This document shows positions 46,401 to 57,972 of a stretch of DNA of 64,000 nt, one piece after another (positions within the stretch are counted from its first letter, which is position 1; every line of letters starts with the position of its first letter). Source of the DNA: Beta vulgaris subsp. vulgaris (lineage: Eukaryota > Streptophyta > Magnoliopsida > Caryophyllales > Amaranthaceae); the NCBI RefSeq assembly GCF_026745355.1, contig NC_079208.1, forward strand, positions 52,995,776-53,059,775, read 5' to 3'. The notes below the pieces were generated by a model. It had not been told where the DNA came from and searched no databases. It saw only the letters and a list, made by a program, of their open reading frames with translations. The position numbers and the translations under genes are program-made.

Positions 46401-49400
46401 AATATCAACTAAACAGAGCTAATGAAGGCTAAAATGAACATGTTTTAACAAATCAAGGCAAAATATCAACTAAACAGACCTAATGAAGGCTTAAATCAAC
46501 ATGTTTTAACAAATCAAGGCAAAATATCAACTAAACAGACCTAATGAAGGCTTAAATCAACATGTTTTAACAAATCAAGGCAAAATATCAACTAAACAGA
46601 CGTAATGAAGGCTAAATCAACATGTTTTAACAAATCAAGGCAAAATATCATATAAACAGAACAATTCAAGGCTAAAATCAACATGTTTTAACAAATCAAG
46701 GCAACATATCATATAAACAGAACAATTCAAGGCTAAAATCAACATGTTTTAACAAATCAAGGCAAAATATCATATAAACAGAACAACTCAAGGCTAAAAT
46801 GAACATGTTCTAACAGATCAAGTGAAAATATCATATAAACAGACCTAATGAAGGCTAAAATGAACATATATATACAGATCAAGGCAAAATATCATATAAA
46901 CAGAACAACTCAAGGCTTAAATGAACATGTTTTAACAGATCAAGTGAAAATATCATATAAACAGCACTAATGAAGGCTAAAATCAACATAATATATAGAT
47001 CAAGGCAAAATATCATATAAACAGAACAACTCAAGGCTTAAATGAACATGTTTTAACAGATCAAGTGAAAATATCATATAAACAGAACAAATCAAGGCTT
47101 AAATTAACAGATCAAGTGAAAATATCATATAACAGAACAATCAAGGCTTAAATTAACATGTTTTAACAGATCAAGTGAAAATATCATATAAACAGCACTA
47201 ATGAAGGGTAAAATCAACATATATATACAGATGAAGGCAAATATCGTATAAACAGAACAACTCAAGGCAAAATAAACAGAAATTAAACAAATCAAGGCAA
47301 AATAAACAGAAATTAAACAAATCAAGGCAAAAAACAAGTTTATAAACAGATCGAGGCATAAACAACATGCGTATAAACAAATCGAGGCTAAAACATGAAA
47401 AAAACACAAAAACCTAAACATGCAATCTAATCAAACGCAACCCCACAGGCAAAGCAAGTTAAAAAAACTTCCTAAAATTTTAAAAACAAAGATTTAAGTT
47501 AAGGAGTGGACCGATCTGAGTCAAAATTTGAAAGGGACTCTCCGAAACCATTTCGAGATGGTTTTTATACCAAGAGAGGTAAGCTCGCCATGATTTAAAG
47601 CCTTCCGGAGGTGGTTCTTCCAATTTTTCAGGTTTTTTGCCCTCAAATACACCACCAAATTCAAGATCTGGTGGTTTTCTTGAAGGCGCGCCACAAGACC
47701 AACAAAACGAACCAAAATCCAACGATTTTTTTGCAACCCTAGAATTTTTAGCCTCCGCATCTAACTCGTCCATCAAATCAAAGAGCCGTTTCTTTGATTT
47801 CGGAGTTAACTCATCCATGAAAACCCAAAATCACTCAAAAATACCGAAGAAACAGGGGACTCGTTTCTGAAATCACTCCAAAATGACAAAATCTAGGTTT
47901 ATAATGATCGCAGAAAAGAGTAGATAATTAATCTACTGTTTTTTTCAACAATTTTGGAGTAAAAAACCCTAGATCTGAGGGTTTGAAGAGAAGAAGAGAG
48001 AGGAAAGTGACAGTCAGAAGGAGAGAGAGAGTCAGAAGGAGAGAGAAGAAAATGACGGAAGTTTGAGATTAGGGTTTTGGAGGGAGTAGTTATAGGGGGT
48101 TGGGTAGGGTTAAATGGAGGGAGTGGGGTAATAAATAGAGTTAGGTGGGTTGGGTAGGTTTAGGGAATTGATTAAGTGGGCTAATTTTTTGGGCTGAACT
48201 TTTGGATCTTTTGTTTTATTATCATTTGTAGTAATGTTGGCAAATGTAGCAAATAAATTGAGACAGCTCTAAATGGCAAAATGTAGCAAATAAAAAGAGA
48301 CGGAGGGAGTATTAATATACTATTTTGTTCATTGATCAATATAATATAAATAGGGAAATATATATATAACTTGAGTATGTTATACACTCGAGTGTTAAAT
48401 TGTACTACTTCAATGTGTCTTGAAATTTAAGCGGATCGTTTTCTGGTTACATTTTGTTCCATTTGCAGTTGCAATTTGCTAGGGAAGTAGGTATGGTGCC
48501 AAAAAATTATGAGGGCCATGGTGGTAGTTTAGTGTATTATGTATATCCATTATTACTCTCTGAGTAAAAATAAGTGCTCTGATGCAGCTTGTTTTTTTCC
48601 TGCCAAGATAATAATTTTTTAAGGACTACCTATATTAAAACCTTATTTTTGTCCAATCTTTTTCATGTTCTATTAATTGTAACAAGGGTACAAAGATTAG
48701 ATGTAATGTTTTACATTGAAAAATCAAAATGATACTTAGTTCTTAGATGATAAATTTTCTTTTTTTTTTGGTAAACCAAACATCATAAATTAGAAAGTTC
48801 ATTACAATCCTCAATAGATGACAATTTTTTTTTGAAATGATCAAATCATTCTTATATACTCCCTCCGTCCCAAAATATAGTTCCCATTTTCATTTTAGAT
48901 GTCCCAAAATATAGTTCTCATTTTTATTTTGGGTGTCCCAAAATATAGTTCTCATTTCTATATTTAGTTTCACATTTTTTCATAATTTGTTCAGAATAAC
49001 CGTGTCCCATCATTTATTTGCTTCTTCTTGAATTTTGTTTTTCCTTTGTTTAGTCAACCAAAATATTACAATTAATGCTCTTCCACCAATTATTCTCCAT
49101 TCTCTCTCCTAAAATCATCTTTTCCCATACAACATTTATTTAAATAAACAAAAAAATATTTACTATCCCTTTTAAATTCTACTTGCATAAATTACCATGA
49201 AAAAAGGAAAATGAAAATTATAGTTTGAGACCGATGGAGTACATCATAACATCAAACTTTTAATGTTGGTTAATTTTTGTGGAGGTAGTATAAAAACTTG
49301 GGATAGAATATCATGTATAATAATCTAGTGTGTGGTTTCACTATACACAAATTTCTTATTCTTTTTAAAGTTAACTTTGTCAATTGATTTAGGGGTGGGG

Positions 49401-50374
49401 CAAAAATGAGCAGAGGTAATGGGGACCCTGTTCAATTTTCTTAATTGGGCCCTTTATTTGTAGTTCAAAAAAATAAAAGTATAAGATTCATATTTACAGT
49501 TGGCTAATGACGACTATCTTCAAAAGGTTAAACAACAAAACTTTGACGAATTTCATGTTCTCGTTATTCCTTCCCTTATACTTTTACTAATGATCCAAAT
49601 GTTTTCTTTTGTCTAATCTTCACATAATTTAAAATAAATATATTTTGGGCTCTTATATTTTGGGGCCCTATTCCGTCACCGTAATTGCATGGGCCAAAAA
49701 CCACCCCTGAATTGACTATTTTTTTACAAAACAAATTTCAGGATTTAATTGCTGGAGGTACAGAAAGTTCAGCAGTGACAGTAGAGTGGGCAATGGCTGA
49801 ACTCCTAAAAAAACCAGATATCATCAGAAAAGCAACTGAAGAACTCGACCGTGTAATCGGAAAAGAAAGATGGGTTGAAGAGAAAGACATACAAAACTTA
49901 CCTTATATTCGTGCAATATCAAAAGAAACAATGAGATTACACCCAGTAGCACCTATGCTTGTGCCTCGCATGACTAGAGAACAAGTTAAAATTGAAGACT
50001 ATGATATTCCTAAAGGTAGCCTTGTGCTTGTAAATACTTTCACCATACAAAGAGACCTAAATGTGTATGAAAAACCTGAAGAATTTTGGCCAGAAAGGTT
50101 TCTTGCAACGAATATAGACGTGAAAGGTCAAGATTTCGAGTTATTACCTTTCGGATCAGGGAGAAGAATGTGTCCTGGATATAGTCTTGGTCTCAAAGTT
50201 ATTGAGTCAAGTTTAGCTAATCTTCTTCATGGATTTATATGGAAATTACCAGGTAATATGAAGGTTGAAGATATTGATATGGAAGAGATTTTTGGCCTAT
50301 CAAATCCTAAGAAGAATCCTCTTATGGCTTGTGTTGAACCACGTCTTCCTCACTATATGTATCATATCATGTGA
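43481..50374 (+). CDS. CYP92: Cytochrome P450, CYP92-type (2 exons)
   Basis: Heme-thiolate monooxygenase of the CYP71 clan, anchored in the ER membrane. Exons 43481-44392 and 49742-50374 join in phase 0 at the usual place for the clan; 514 residues, normal length. Seen: N-terminal hydrophobic anchor (about residues 8-22), proline hinge PPGPKPWPIIGN, WxxxR in the C-helix (YWRQARK), I-helix AGGTES (308-313), ExxR E366-R369 (KETMR), PERF 421-424, heme loop FGSGRRMCPG with Cys448. Ser rather than Thr in the I-helix is common in this family. The wording GRPKTSAGKYTTYNYSDITW resembles CYP92A/CYP92C, some of which make homoterpenes or act on other lipids; the substrate here is unknown. No internal stop or frameshift, and splice sites are canonical. 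Confidence 0.95.
44571..44800. mobile_element. Stowaway-like MITE (AGTTTACCC family)
   Basis: Ends CTCCCTCCGCTCTTTATTAA and the complement CTAATAAAGACCGGAGGGAG, TA flanks. Homologous to 7811-8039, sharing CAGAGTTTTAGGAGAAATAA. Confidence 0.88.
45713..47360. repeat. 61-bp tandem array, about 27 copies
   Basis: The unit is about 61 bp, with ATGAACATGTTTTAACAAAT, CAAGGCAAAATATCA and TAAACAGACCTAATGAAGGC in order. Central copies (46140-46620) are almost identical; copies towards both ends drift in length and sequence, as expected from unequal exchange. Reverse-strand frames across it are artefacts. Not CRISPR: there are no unique spacers. Confidence 0.95.
47480..47818 (-). CDS. Unknown 112-residue ORF, possible captured gene fragment
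   Basis: The frame starts MDELTPKSKKRLFDLMDELD and continues with FCWSCGAPSRKPPDLEFGGV and FKSWRAYLSWYKNHLEMVSE. Composition is protein-like and not repeat-derived; I recognise no family. Upstream on the same strand (47830-48100) is a pyrimidine-rich leader with TCAGATCTAGGGTTTTTTAC and AAAACCCTAATC, telo-box-like words typical of plant 5' leaders. It may be a first exon copied from a host gene, or an element's own gene. Expression cannot be judged from sequence. Confidence 0.45.
   Translation of the reverse strand: MDELTPKSKKRLFDLMDELDAEAKNSRVAKKSLDFGSFCWSCGAPSRKPPDLEFGGVFEGKKPEKLEEPPPEGFKSWRAYLSWYKNHLEMVSESPFQILTQIGPLLNLNLCF
48859..49239. mobile_element. Stowaway-like MITE (CCAAAATATAGTT family)
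   Basis: Starts CTCCCTCCGTCCCAAAATAT and ends ATAGTTTGAGACCGATGGAG, with TA on both sides. The left portion has three tandem copies of TGTCCCAAAATATAGTTCYCA. Confidence 0.82.
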
Positions 50375-51435
50375 GCAAAATTATTTTGCTTAAACTTAAA
50401 TGATCTAAAGCTAATATTTTAAGTTGGTTTTAGTGTGGTAAACCTATATTTTTGTGTTCTTGTTATAGTTAAAATAATATAATCTAGATTTCCTTATTGT
50501 AAGTTATGAGTATCAAGCATAAAATAAACCACCTTGATATTTTGTTGAATTGTTTGTTAAAAATGCAGATACATGTAGTCTCAAATTTGATAAAGAAAAG
50601 AAGATAAATAACCATCTTATAAGCTTGAAGAGTTCTTCTCGAATCACCATTCTTTTTCCAGATGAAACGACATTTGGGCTTGTAATTGGATCCCACCGTC
50701 CTATGTTATTTAAAAATTAATGCACATATGGATTACAAAACTAATAACGGAATTACAATTAATCCACATATGGAGTTATGCGTGGTATGGAGGATGGACT
50801 TAAGATGTAAAAGTTCGTTGGAAGTCCAATTGTGCAACATGGGGAAAATGAACATCTATGACAAACAGATCTTATGATTTTGTGGTAGGGTACACTAACC
50901 AATTCTGTAGTTTTGGTTGCTGGACCTAGGCCCATTTAGAAATGCTGTCTGTATTCAACTATACATGACTTACATCTTTTACTTTTTTTTTTTTTTGAAA
51001 GATACATCTTTAACTTTTTTCTAACTCAAAACAAAGTTATAATTAACTTGCTATATTATTCAAAGAATTATGTTCCCCTCAAAAAAAAAAAAATCACCGT
51101 ATAATATTATTAATATGGACTACAAAAATTCAATTTTTAGGTACATATCTTTTACCGGAAATTTCATAAGTTAATTTAAGAGGAATAAAGTTATTAGTAT
51201 TAAACTAAAGATTGAACGGATCTTATTACCTACAAGCTTAATTAAACTAGATTGATTTAACTAATTTAACGTTACTTTTTTAAGTAAAAAAATAAAACAG
51301 AGGTTTATATCTATTTCCATGCTAAAATTGTTTATTAAACTTGTATTATAATTTCTCATCCAATTTTATAGTTTATTTAATTTGTTGTAACAACTTAACA
51401 ACAAAACCAAGACAAGGAAAGCTGCGTGTGACTAA
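50375..51435 (+). other. P450 3' flank, no further gene
   Basis: The likely 3' UTR occupies the first 150-250 bp. The remainder is AT-rich with T and A runs at about 50981 and 51079. No gene or terminal repeat is supported. Confidence 0.5.
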
Positions 51436-52359
51436 GAGCTTGTTTGGCTAACTTTCAAATGTATGGAAAATTAGAATTCCTAGGAAGTAAATATATGTAT
51501 TTTTTTTGCTTGGCAAAAACATGGGAAGTAGAACTTCCTAAAAAGTTCTATTTCCTACAAAATGCAGGAAATAACTTACCTAGGCCTCCTTAGGTAAGTA
51601 AAAATTTCCGTGGGAAATAGAATTTCCCATGTTCAACCAAACAAAATAATGTACTTCCTAGAAAATAAAATTTCATGTGTAATGGTCTAGATATGGCCAA
51701 CAGTGCGGGTCAATCCAGTCCAGCCCGCCTCTTGGGTCGTGTGGGTATGAGCAAACGAAAAGCTTGGTCCAACCCAACTCGAACCATGAAATTGGTGGGT
51801 GAAACGTGGGCCAGATTTTTTTAGCCTAGCCCATGAAAGCACAATACTAAAACCGCCCAACTCGGTCCACAAAATTGGTCCAGCTCAGCCCATGAACCGG
51901 ACCAGCACAACCCAAGTAATTATTCAACCAAATTGTCTACATATCAATCAAATTGCATATATTATAATTCAATCAAATTCAAAAATAATGAAATTATTCA
52001 TTAATATTAATAATTGTATATATTTTAATTAATTTTAAAGGTTTTATGTAACAATAATAAACGATTATATAACTTTGAAAAAAATATATCATGCTGGTCT
52101 GCTAGCCGCCAGCCCGCTAGGCTCACGAACCGCTTCCCGAACTGTGAAAATCGGTAACAGACCGATGTGGGCCAAGATTTTTCAGCCTGTGGACCATCCC
52201 GCCCAAATCGTGAATTTCTCGGCCCAGTCCTGGACTGTGAAATCTCAACCCGACCCAATAAGGCCCAGAAACCAACCCGCCCAATCCGCACCAGTGGTCA
52301 TCTCTAGGTAATGCAAATTCATGAGAAGTTATACTTCCGAACTTCAACCAAACGAGCCC
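51436..52359. mobile_element. Tourist-like MITE, diverged, with nested insert
   Basis: Ends GAGCTTGTTTGGCTAA and CAACCAAACGAGCCC, flanked by TAA at 51433-51435 and 52360-52362. The left half repeats the GGAAGTAGAACTTCC-type palindrome of 6847-7142. A GC-rich element (51688-52306) is inserted in its right half. Confidence 0.75.
51688..52306. mobile_element. hAT-like element nested in Tourist-like MITE
   Basis: TAGATATGGCCAACAGTGCGG on the left and CCGCACCAGTGGTCATCTCTA on the right are imperfect inverse copies; the interior has many CCCGCCC and GGCCCA words. GTAATG occurs at both outer sides (about 51678 and 52307), but the duplication is not exact. Related in style to 9495-10014 and 30235-30402. 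Confidence 0.6.
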
Positions 52360-52362
52360 TAA

Positions 52363-52959
52363 GACTATATTAGACTATGAGCATCCTTATCAATGATCAA
52401 GAAATAAGATCGAGCATGTATTCTTTAAAAAAACTCCCCTTAACAATAAATAAAAATAAGATTATGGGTTGATTGGGGTGAAAATTTTGTATGGGTGAGT
52501 GAAATGATGAATAAGATTGTGGGATTAGTGATGCCAAATGACACATTCTGACTAGACTTCAGAATATGGTAATTGTTATAAAATTTTCAACGGTTTGCTC
52601 TTTTAAAAATACACAGTGAAAAAATATAAAAAAAATACCAATAGCTCTATTTTTCTGAGCTCTATAAATAGAAACTCATTTTGATATATTTTGGATAAAA
52701 AAAATTTCAGATATTTACTTAGAAAGAAATGTAGTTATGTGGGGTCAAAAAGTAAGAGAAAAAGAGAAAAAATTAGTTGGGATGATTTTTTTTTATTATT
52801 CAGGGTTAAGAAGATATGTGGGAAAAGATTGTGGGATATTAATTTTTAAAGAGAGAAAATTAGAAAGAGAGTGGGATGCAGGCCCGGCCCTGGGCCAGGG
52901 CATGCGGGGCGCTGCCCACCCTAAATCAAAATTATGTAAAGATGATTATTTTCATCCTC
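52363..52959. other. No gene recognised
   Basis: AT-rich, with a short GC-rich phrase CAGGCCCGGCCCTGGGCCAG at 52880-52899 that looks like part of another old element. The open frame crossing 52737-53027 has no recognisable similarity. Confidence 0.45.
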
Positions 52960-53424
52960 TAAGAGCATCCACAACAAAGAGGAGATCCTCTTCCTCTTAT
53001 ATTTTCTCTCTCCTTTTCTCCTCTTGACACCTCATTTTCTCTTTCCTCCACCTCATTTCCCACTAACTCATCCTCTTCCTTTTAACATCTCCATATATTT
53101 TTCTACAACAAAGAGGATCCTCTTCTTCTTACTTTACACATACCCCACAATGTATTCTCTAATTTATTTTGATAATTATAGTTTTGATGGTATGTTTCAT
53201 ATTATTAATCTGTGTATAATTAAAATTAATTAATGCCATCTTTAACTACTAGCTTGTATAAGTTTGTAATCCGTAAAATAAATTAACACAATTATATAAA
53301 AAAACATAAATTGCATTTGACGAACAATAAAAGAACACATGATGTACGATACACTAATATTTAAATACTAAAAATACACAAAGCCGATGTACAGTACATA
53401 TTACTATTCATGTCGAACCCCGAA

Positions 53425-54777
53425 CTAGTTCCATATGCGATCGACCAAATCGTTCTTTAAAGACATATGAATATTCCTATCATGAAGATCTTCTCTCCGA
53501 GTGAAAAAGTTATGAAGGTTTCTATCCTCATACCGTCCTCTCGTGATGGTAAATGGCTCAACAACGGTTCTGGATGATTCACCTTGATTTGAAGGTCGTT
53601 CTTGGGCAAATTCACTCGGGTCTTGATAATTTGAATAGGTATCTCGTTCATCTTCCACTATCATGTTATGCATGATAATACATGTCATAATGATTTTCCA
53701 TAGTAGGTCGAGTATACTCCATGCTAGTGCTGGTTGACGTATTATTGCAAATCGAGCTTGTAACACCCCAAAGGCACGCTCCACATCTTTTCTAGCACTC
53801 TCTTGTCGCTGGGTGAACATCGTTTGTTTAGGAGTTTGAGGAGCGGTTATGGCATCAACAAATGCTGCCCACTCTGGATATATTCCCGTCTGTGAGATAG
53901 TATGTCATATGATAGGTGTTTCCATTAACTGTATAAGTGACGTTTGGTGCTCGACCATTAAGAATATCATCAAACACAGGAGAACGTTGTAGTACGTTGA
54001 TATCGTTGCATGACCCAGGTATCCCAAAAAATGCATGCCAAATCCAAAGATCTCTAGAAGCAACAGCTTCTAAAATGATAGTAGCTGTTCGAGATCTACC
54101 TTGGTACATTCCTTTCCATCCAACTGGACAATTTTCCACTGCCAATGCATGCAATCAATGCTTCCTATCATCCCAGGAAATCCACGACGTTCTCCTTCAC
54201 TTAGAAGACGGTGAAGATCTTCATCCGTGGGCCTTCTTAGGTAATCGTTCGAGAATTGAGTTGTCACCCCGTTAACAAAGTGGGTAAGACATTCTCTTGC
54301 CGTTCTTGCACCCAACTTCAGATATTCGTCAACTTGGTCAGCTGAAGTACCATATGCTAATTGTCGTATTGCTGCAGTGTATTTTTGTAGAGTTGATGCA
54401 CCTAATCGCCCAGTAGAATCTTCGCTCGGTCTGAAGAAGGAGTCACTTGTAGCCAAAGCATTAGTAATGCGAAGGAAAACCTCCTTTCGCATGCGAAACC
54501 TTTGCCGAAACTGGCCTTCATCATACAACGCCTGGTTACAAAATTAGTCGCTAATTAATCTCTCGTTAGCCCCCTCACGATCCCTAGGAACAACTTTCCT
54601 TCGTTTCTTCTTACTTGACCTATTTGGCACGTTTTGTTGAATGGTTGAGGCAACAATATAAGTCATTGCCTGCTCTGTAAGTCGCAAACTCTCACTCTCT
54701 TCAACCCAATCCAACATCATGTTATCATATATTTCATCACTTGAACTAGAAGAATTATTGTCATAATTCATTTTCAA
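53425..54777 (-). pseudogene. PIF/Harbinger DDE transposase, three lesions
   Basis: The N-terminal part MKMNYDNNSSSSSDEIYDNM leads to DREGANERLISD, where a TAA stop (about 54544) sits in a position that is read through in relatives. Then comes YDEGQFRQRFRMRKEVFLRI and a helical region, with catalytic D in GSIDCMHW (about 54150). A one-base loss near 54120 shifts the frame. The second D is in GSCNDINVL (about 53990). A one-base gain near 53895 restores the frame, and the third acidic residue is in DVERAFGVLQARF (about 53765). Ends at 53425. The DDE residues are all present, so decay is recent. Confidence 0.92.
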
Positions 54778-55484
54778 TTTAGATATATTTGAAGGTGAAT
54801 TTGTAAGTAAAGGATAATAGCTTTTTAGTAGATTGTTGTGTAGATAGTGCTGAGTAGATCTCAGAATATATAGACAATTTGAATGTTAATGATTTACATG
54901 CCTTTTTTTTTTCTAACCACACAATTTTTTAAAAAAATCTTGAATAAGGCAGAAGATAAGATTTTGGACAACTCCTGAATGATTCAGGAACACTTTTCAG
55001 ATAATTGGCTGGAAAGTAAAATTTAATATTGGACAACTCTTGAAAGGTTGACAACAACAACAAACATTATTACACCATCTGTAAATTATTTGATATGACT
55101 AGACAATGCAAAAAGTTGTAGGGGAACACCATCATTTAGCTATATGACATGATTTGACAAATCACTACCAAAAAATTTCCAAGTACTCCAATAGTAAATT
55201 ATATGATTTAGCTGAACAACGAAAAATAGAATTTGAACTCCAAACCAAAATAATTAACGCAACAACACACTTCCAATAACTTGAAAAGTTTACAATAACC
55301 CACAAACAATAAGATACTTAACATACTAAAATAGGAAATGTACTTAACACACTTACACTAATTTAAAAGGTTGACAACAACAACAAACATAAAGATATTT
55401 AATATAATACAACACATCTAGACACCTTAACACTAATAATACATATTCTTAAACTCCTCCTTAAGTTTCAAGTACAATTCCTTG
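54778..55484. other. Spacer between the two transposon genes
   Basis: AT-rich, non-coding on both strands. ACAACAACAACAAACAT occurs twice (about 55050 and 55375). It presumably holds the promoter of the transposase gene and the 3' end of the Myb-like gene. Confidence 0.6.
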
Positions 55485-56618
55485 TCATCTTCGTCGAGAA
55501 CGGGTTTTGCCATCAACATACTTAACATACGCATCTTTGCCTCTTGCTGTTTTTGCCTTTTCTTCTCTTCCACCTTCCTTCATGAGTTCTAGCATTTGTT
55601 CTCCTATATTGTTCCTTCTATCATTAATGTCTTCTAGAGATGCTTGAAAAGAGTCAAGGTTTATGGTACTGGCAGTAGCAGCTTCTTTTGCTTTCCTCTT
55701 TGCTTTTTTCTGGCCATCTGGCCTACCATTTCCAATTTCTTCAGTCTGTGTATCTGGTTCCGACCTCTTAGAGCTTCCCCCCGCTCTCTGAGGAACATTG
55801 AATGCCACCAGTGGGTTGCCATTTTGTTCTGGTCTTCATGATTTTCCATGCATGCATTAAATTAAATCTATTACCATGATACAATTTCGAATAACTCTCA
55901 TGAGTGTTGTCCTCCACATCTTCATCTGTTTGTCCACTTTTTTGTCTCTTAAACACTTGCCATACACACCGACCCATCTTGAAACAGTGTGATTAATGTG
56001 ATCCCAATGATTTTGCAATGATTTTATAGTTCTTTCTTTCAACTCAGTTGGATTAGTATGGCGTGCAACCTCATAAAGTTCCAAAATAGTTCTCCATAAA
56101 ACTCCCATTGATTGATTAGTCCCTTTTCCGGTGTCTCCACCTGTGTTGATGTAGCCAGAGACTAGAGCTTCATCTTCTTTTATATTGAAAGTCACCTTCG
56201 GAGTCTTCTTTTTGGTACTTCCTTCGGGAAATAATTGAACAACAACTTCATCAATGTCTTCTAGATGTTGCGCTCTACTTATTTCTTCATTTGGGATCCT
56301 ACTACTACTACTACCATCCCCTCTTGGAGAATGCTCAATTGGTTCACCACCAAAATGTTGAGACATGGGAAACATTGGAATATTTTGGGAAGTATCAAGT
56401 TCATTTTGGTTTGAAGAGTAATGAGGATTTTGTGGTGTTATTTGAACATTATTTTGCCTTGATTGACTACTAAAAAACTGAAATGCCATCTGAAATTGAG
56501 GATTGTTAAAAATACTTGGATCAAACTGAATATTATTTGGATTGTGATGGAAGTTTGGATCATTTTGGACGTTTGGATTATTTATGTAATTTGGATTATT
56601 GTCATCCATAATTATCAA
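55485..56618 (-). pseudogene. PIF/Harbinger Myb/SANT-like ORF1, two frameshifts
   Basis: The N-terminus is Asn/Pro-rich (DDNNPNYINNPNVQNDPNFH), then a Ser-rich stretch, then the trihelix-like region KKTPKVTFNIKEDEALVSGY, IKSLQNHWDHINHTVSRWVG. The frame shifts near 55950 and again near 55830. The C-terminal part GGSSKRSEPDTQTEEIGNGR with a Lys/Ala-rich coil runs to the stop at 55485. In this superfamily the Myb-like protein helps bind the element ends and bring the transposase to the nucleus. Confidence 0.88.
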
Positions 56619-57121
56619 ACTTTTAAAGAGGGAATGAATTGATTATTATAGAGTAAGTAAAGAAAGAGAGAAATGTGGTAAAAAATAAGTGTGTCAAACT
56701 ATGGTAAAATTGGACTCTATTTATAGAGAAAAATAAAATATGTCCAATAGTATATTTTATTATATAAAATTTTGAATCTAAATTATTTTTATAGTTGTTG
56801 CTAAAATTAGTGACTCTTTGAGAAAGATAATATCCAACCAAAACTTAAACAACTATCAAGTGGGCCCACTACAAAAAAAAAAAAAAAACAAATTTTTGTG
56901 AAAACGCAGCAAAGCAGTGGAAGAAGCTGCGTTTTGCAGCCCAATCATCAACTTCTTCGGCACAAGGGCCGATGCTCCATTTCCTCTACAAAAAGAGGAT
57001 TTCCTTCAATCCTCTTCCTAAGAGGATCCTCTTAGCAATGTCTACAATGGAGAGGAGCTCCTTTTTGAGGAGAGATAGAGCTAAAAGGAAGCTCTAATCC
57101 TCTTTGTTGTGGATGCTCTAA

Positions 57122-57967
57122 TCAGTAGAAGGCTAGTGGTGGCTTGGCGCAGATGATTTGGAATTTTGCTTCTAGTTTAGTTACTGGGAGTGTGAGATTC
57201 AAGGGTCGAATCTCATGACCATATTTCTTTTTTGCCTTAAATATTGTTCTCCATATTACTTGCCTTATATGTTACTTTCCTTTTTTAAGATTTCTTTTTC
57301 TTTTATTGGCTTTTAGATTTTCTTCTCCCAATCTTTATCTTGCCATCTTTTATTGACTACCAAATCCATAAATCCCAATCTTTAACTTTCAATCTACCAC
57401 ATATTAAAAGTTTTGCACATTAGTTGTTCGTTGTTCGAATCATGAACGACATTCGTTCCTCTCACCACCTTCATCAGCAATCCAAGTTTTACCTCCACTA
57501 TCACAAGCTTTGACCAGCGATGCCCTCTGTCATATACGACCCTTTATCGTTTTTTGTTGGTTTTGTTTTCTATGTATTATAAGAACTCTTATAGCTTATT
57601 TACGTTTGTTTGTTTGTTTTAGATGTAGGTGTATTAGCATTAGGCTGTACTTCCTCCTTTAATTAATGTACGATTTCTTGATGTCAAAAAAAAAGAAAAA
57701 AGAAAAAAGTTTTGCACATAATATTTTATTTTTTTAGTAAAAAGGAGTATGATTTTTATATCTTCTAGACCTTCATATTTGTAAATAGTTGATCTTGTTG
57801 CCCCTGGCAACAAACATGTCTGAATCATTTCATGAAGTATGTTTCCGAATAACCCAAAGTGTTGATAGTTAGCTCTTGATCTTTTTGTCAAAAAACAATG
57901 TCGATGAAGACGCGTAGGTGCACTATTACGTGGTAGAGATTGTAACTTTCCATGAATTTCCCATTTA
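57122..57967. other. Non-coding, possible LINE tail
   Basis: Around 57450-57706 is a stretch like a LINE 3' UTR: TTTTAGATGTAGGTGTATTAG, CTGTACTTCCTCC, then an AAAAAAAAAGAAAAAAG tail. No coding part accompanies it. The remainder has no supported feature. Confidence 0.4.
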
Positions 57968-57972
57968 GCACT

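Larger units (their letters stand above)
45172..48309. mobile_element. 3.1-kb unit with Stowaway-type ends
   Basis: The left end CTCCCTCTGTCTCTTTTTAT and the right end AAAAGAGACGGAGGGAG are inverse, with TA at 45170-45171 and 48310-48311. The next about 60 bp on each side (TTATCACAAAGACCAAGG; GGCAAAATGTAGCAAATAAA) match the two ends of the MITE at 36771-37054. No internal copy of the opposite end is seen near either side, so it is one long element or a MITE opened by an insertion. The interior holds a 61-bp tandem array and a gene-like segment. Confidence 0.72.
44393..49741 (+). other. P450 intron (5.35 kb) packed with mobile elements
   Basis: A GT-AG intron between SQ and DLIAGG. It contains a MITE (44571-44800), a 3.1-kb Stowaway-ended unit (45172-48309), another MITE (48859-49239) and a possible short element at about 49391-49708 (AGGGGTGGGGC to CCACCCCT). 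CYP71-clan introns are often a few hundred bases, so the length is due to insertions. Confidence 0.9.
52963..57118 (-). mobile_element. PIF/Harbinger transposon, nearly complete
   Basis: Terminal inverted repeats GAGCATCCACAACAAAGAGG and the inverse CCTCTTTGTTGTGGATGCTC, with the target duplication TAA at 52960-52962 and 57119-57121. Subterminal GGATCCTCTT-type words recur at both ends. It carries the two genes of the superfamily, both on the minus strand: a Myb/SANT-like partner (55485-56618) and a DDE transposase (53425-54777). Both genes have a few point lesions. 4,156 bp, within the normal range. Confidence 0.94.

Noticed and set aside
47125..47421. 98-residue minus-strand frame rich in Cys, Phe and Leu
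   Set aside because: It is a translation of the 61-bp tandem array (repeated ALICLISVYF-type phrases), not a membrane protein gene.
56870..56960. CACTACAAAAA word suggesting a CACTA transposon end, with AAAACGCAGC...GCTGCGTTTT hairpin
   Set aside because: It lies inside the PIF/Harbinger element and no second CACTA end in the correct orientation was found; more likely part of that element's subterminal region.
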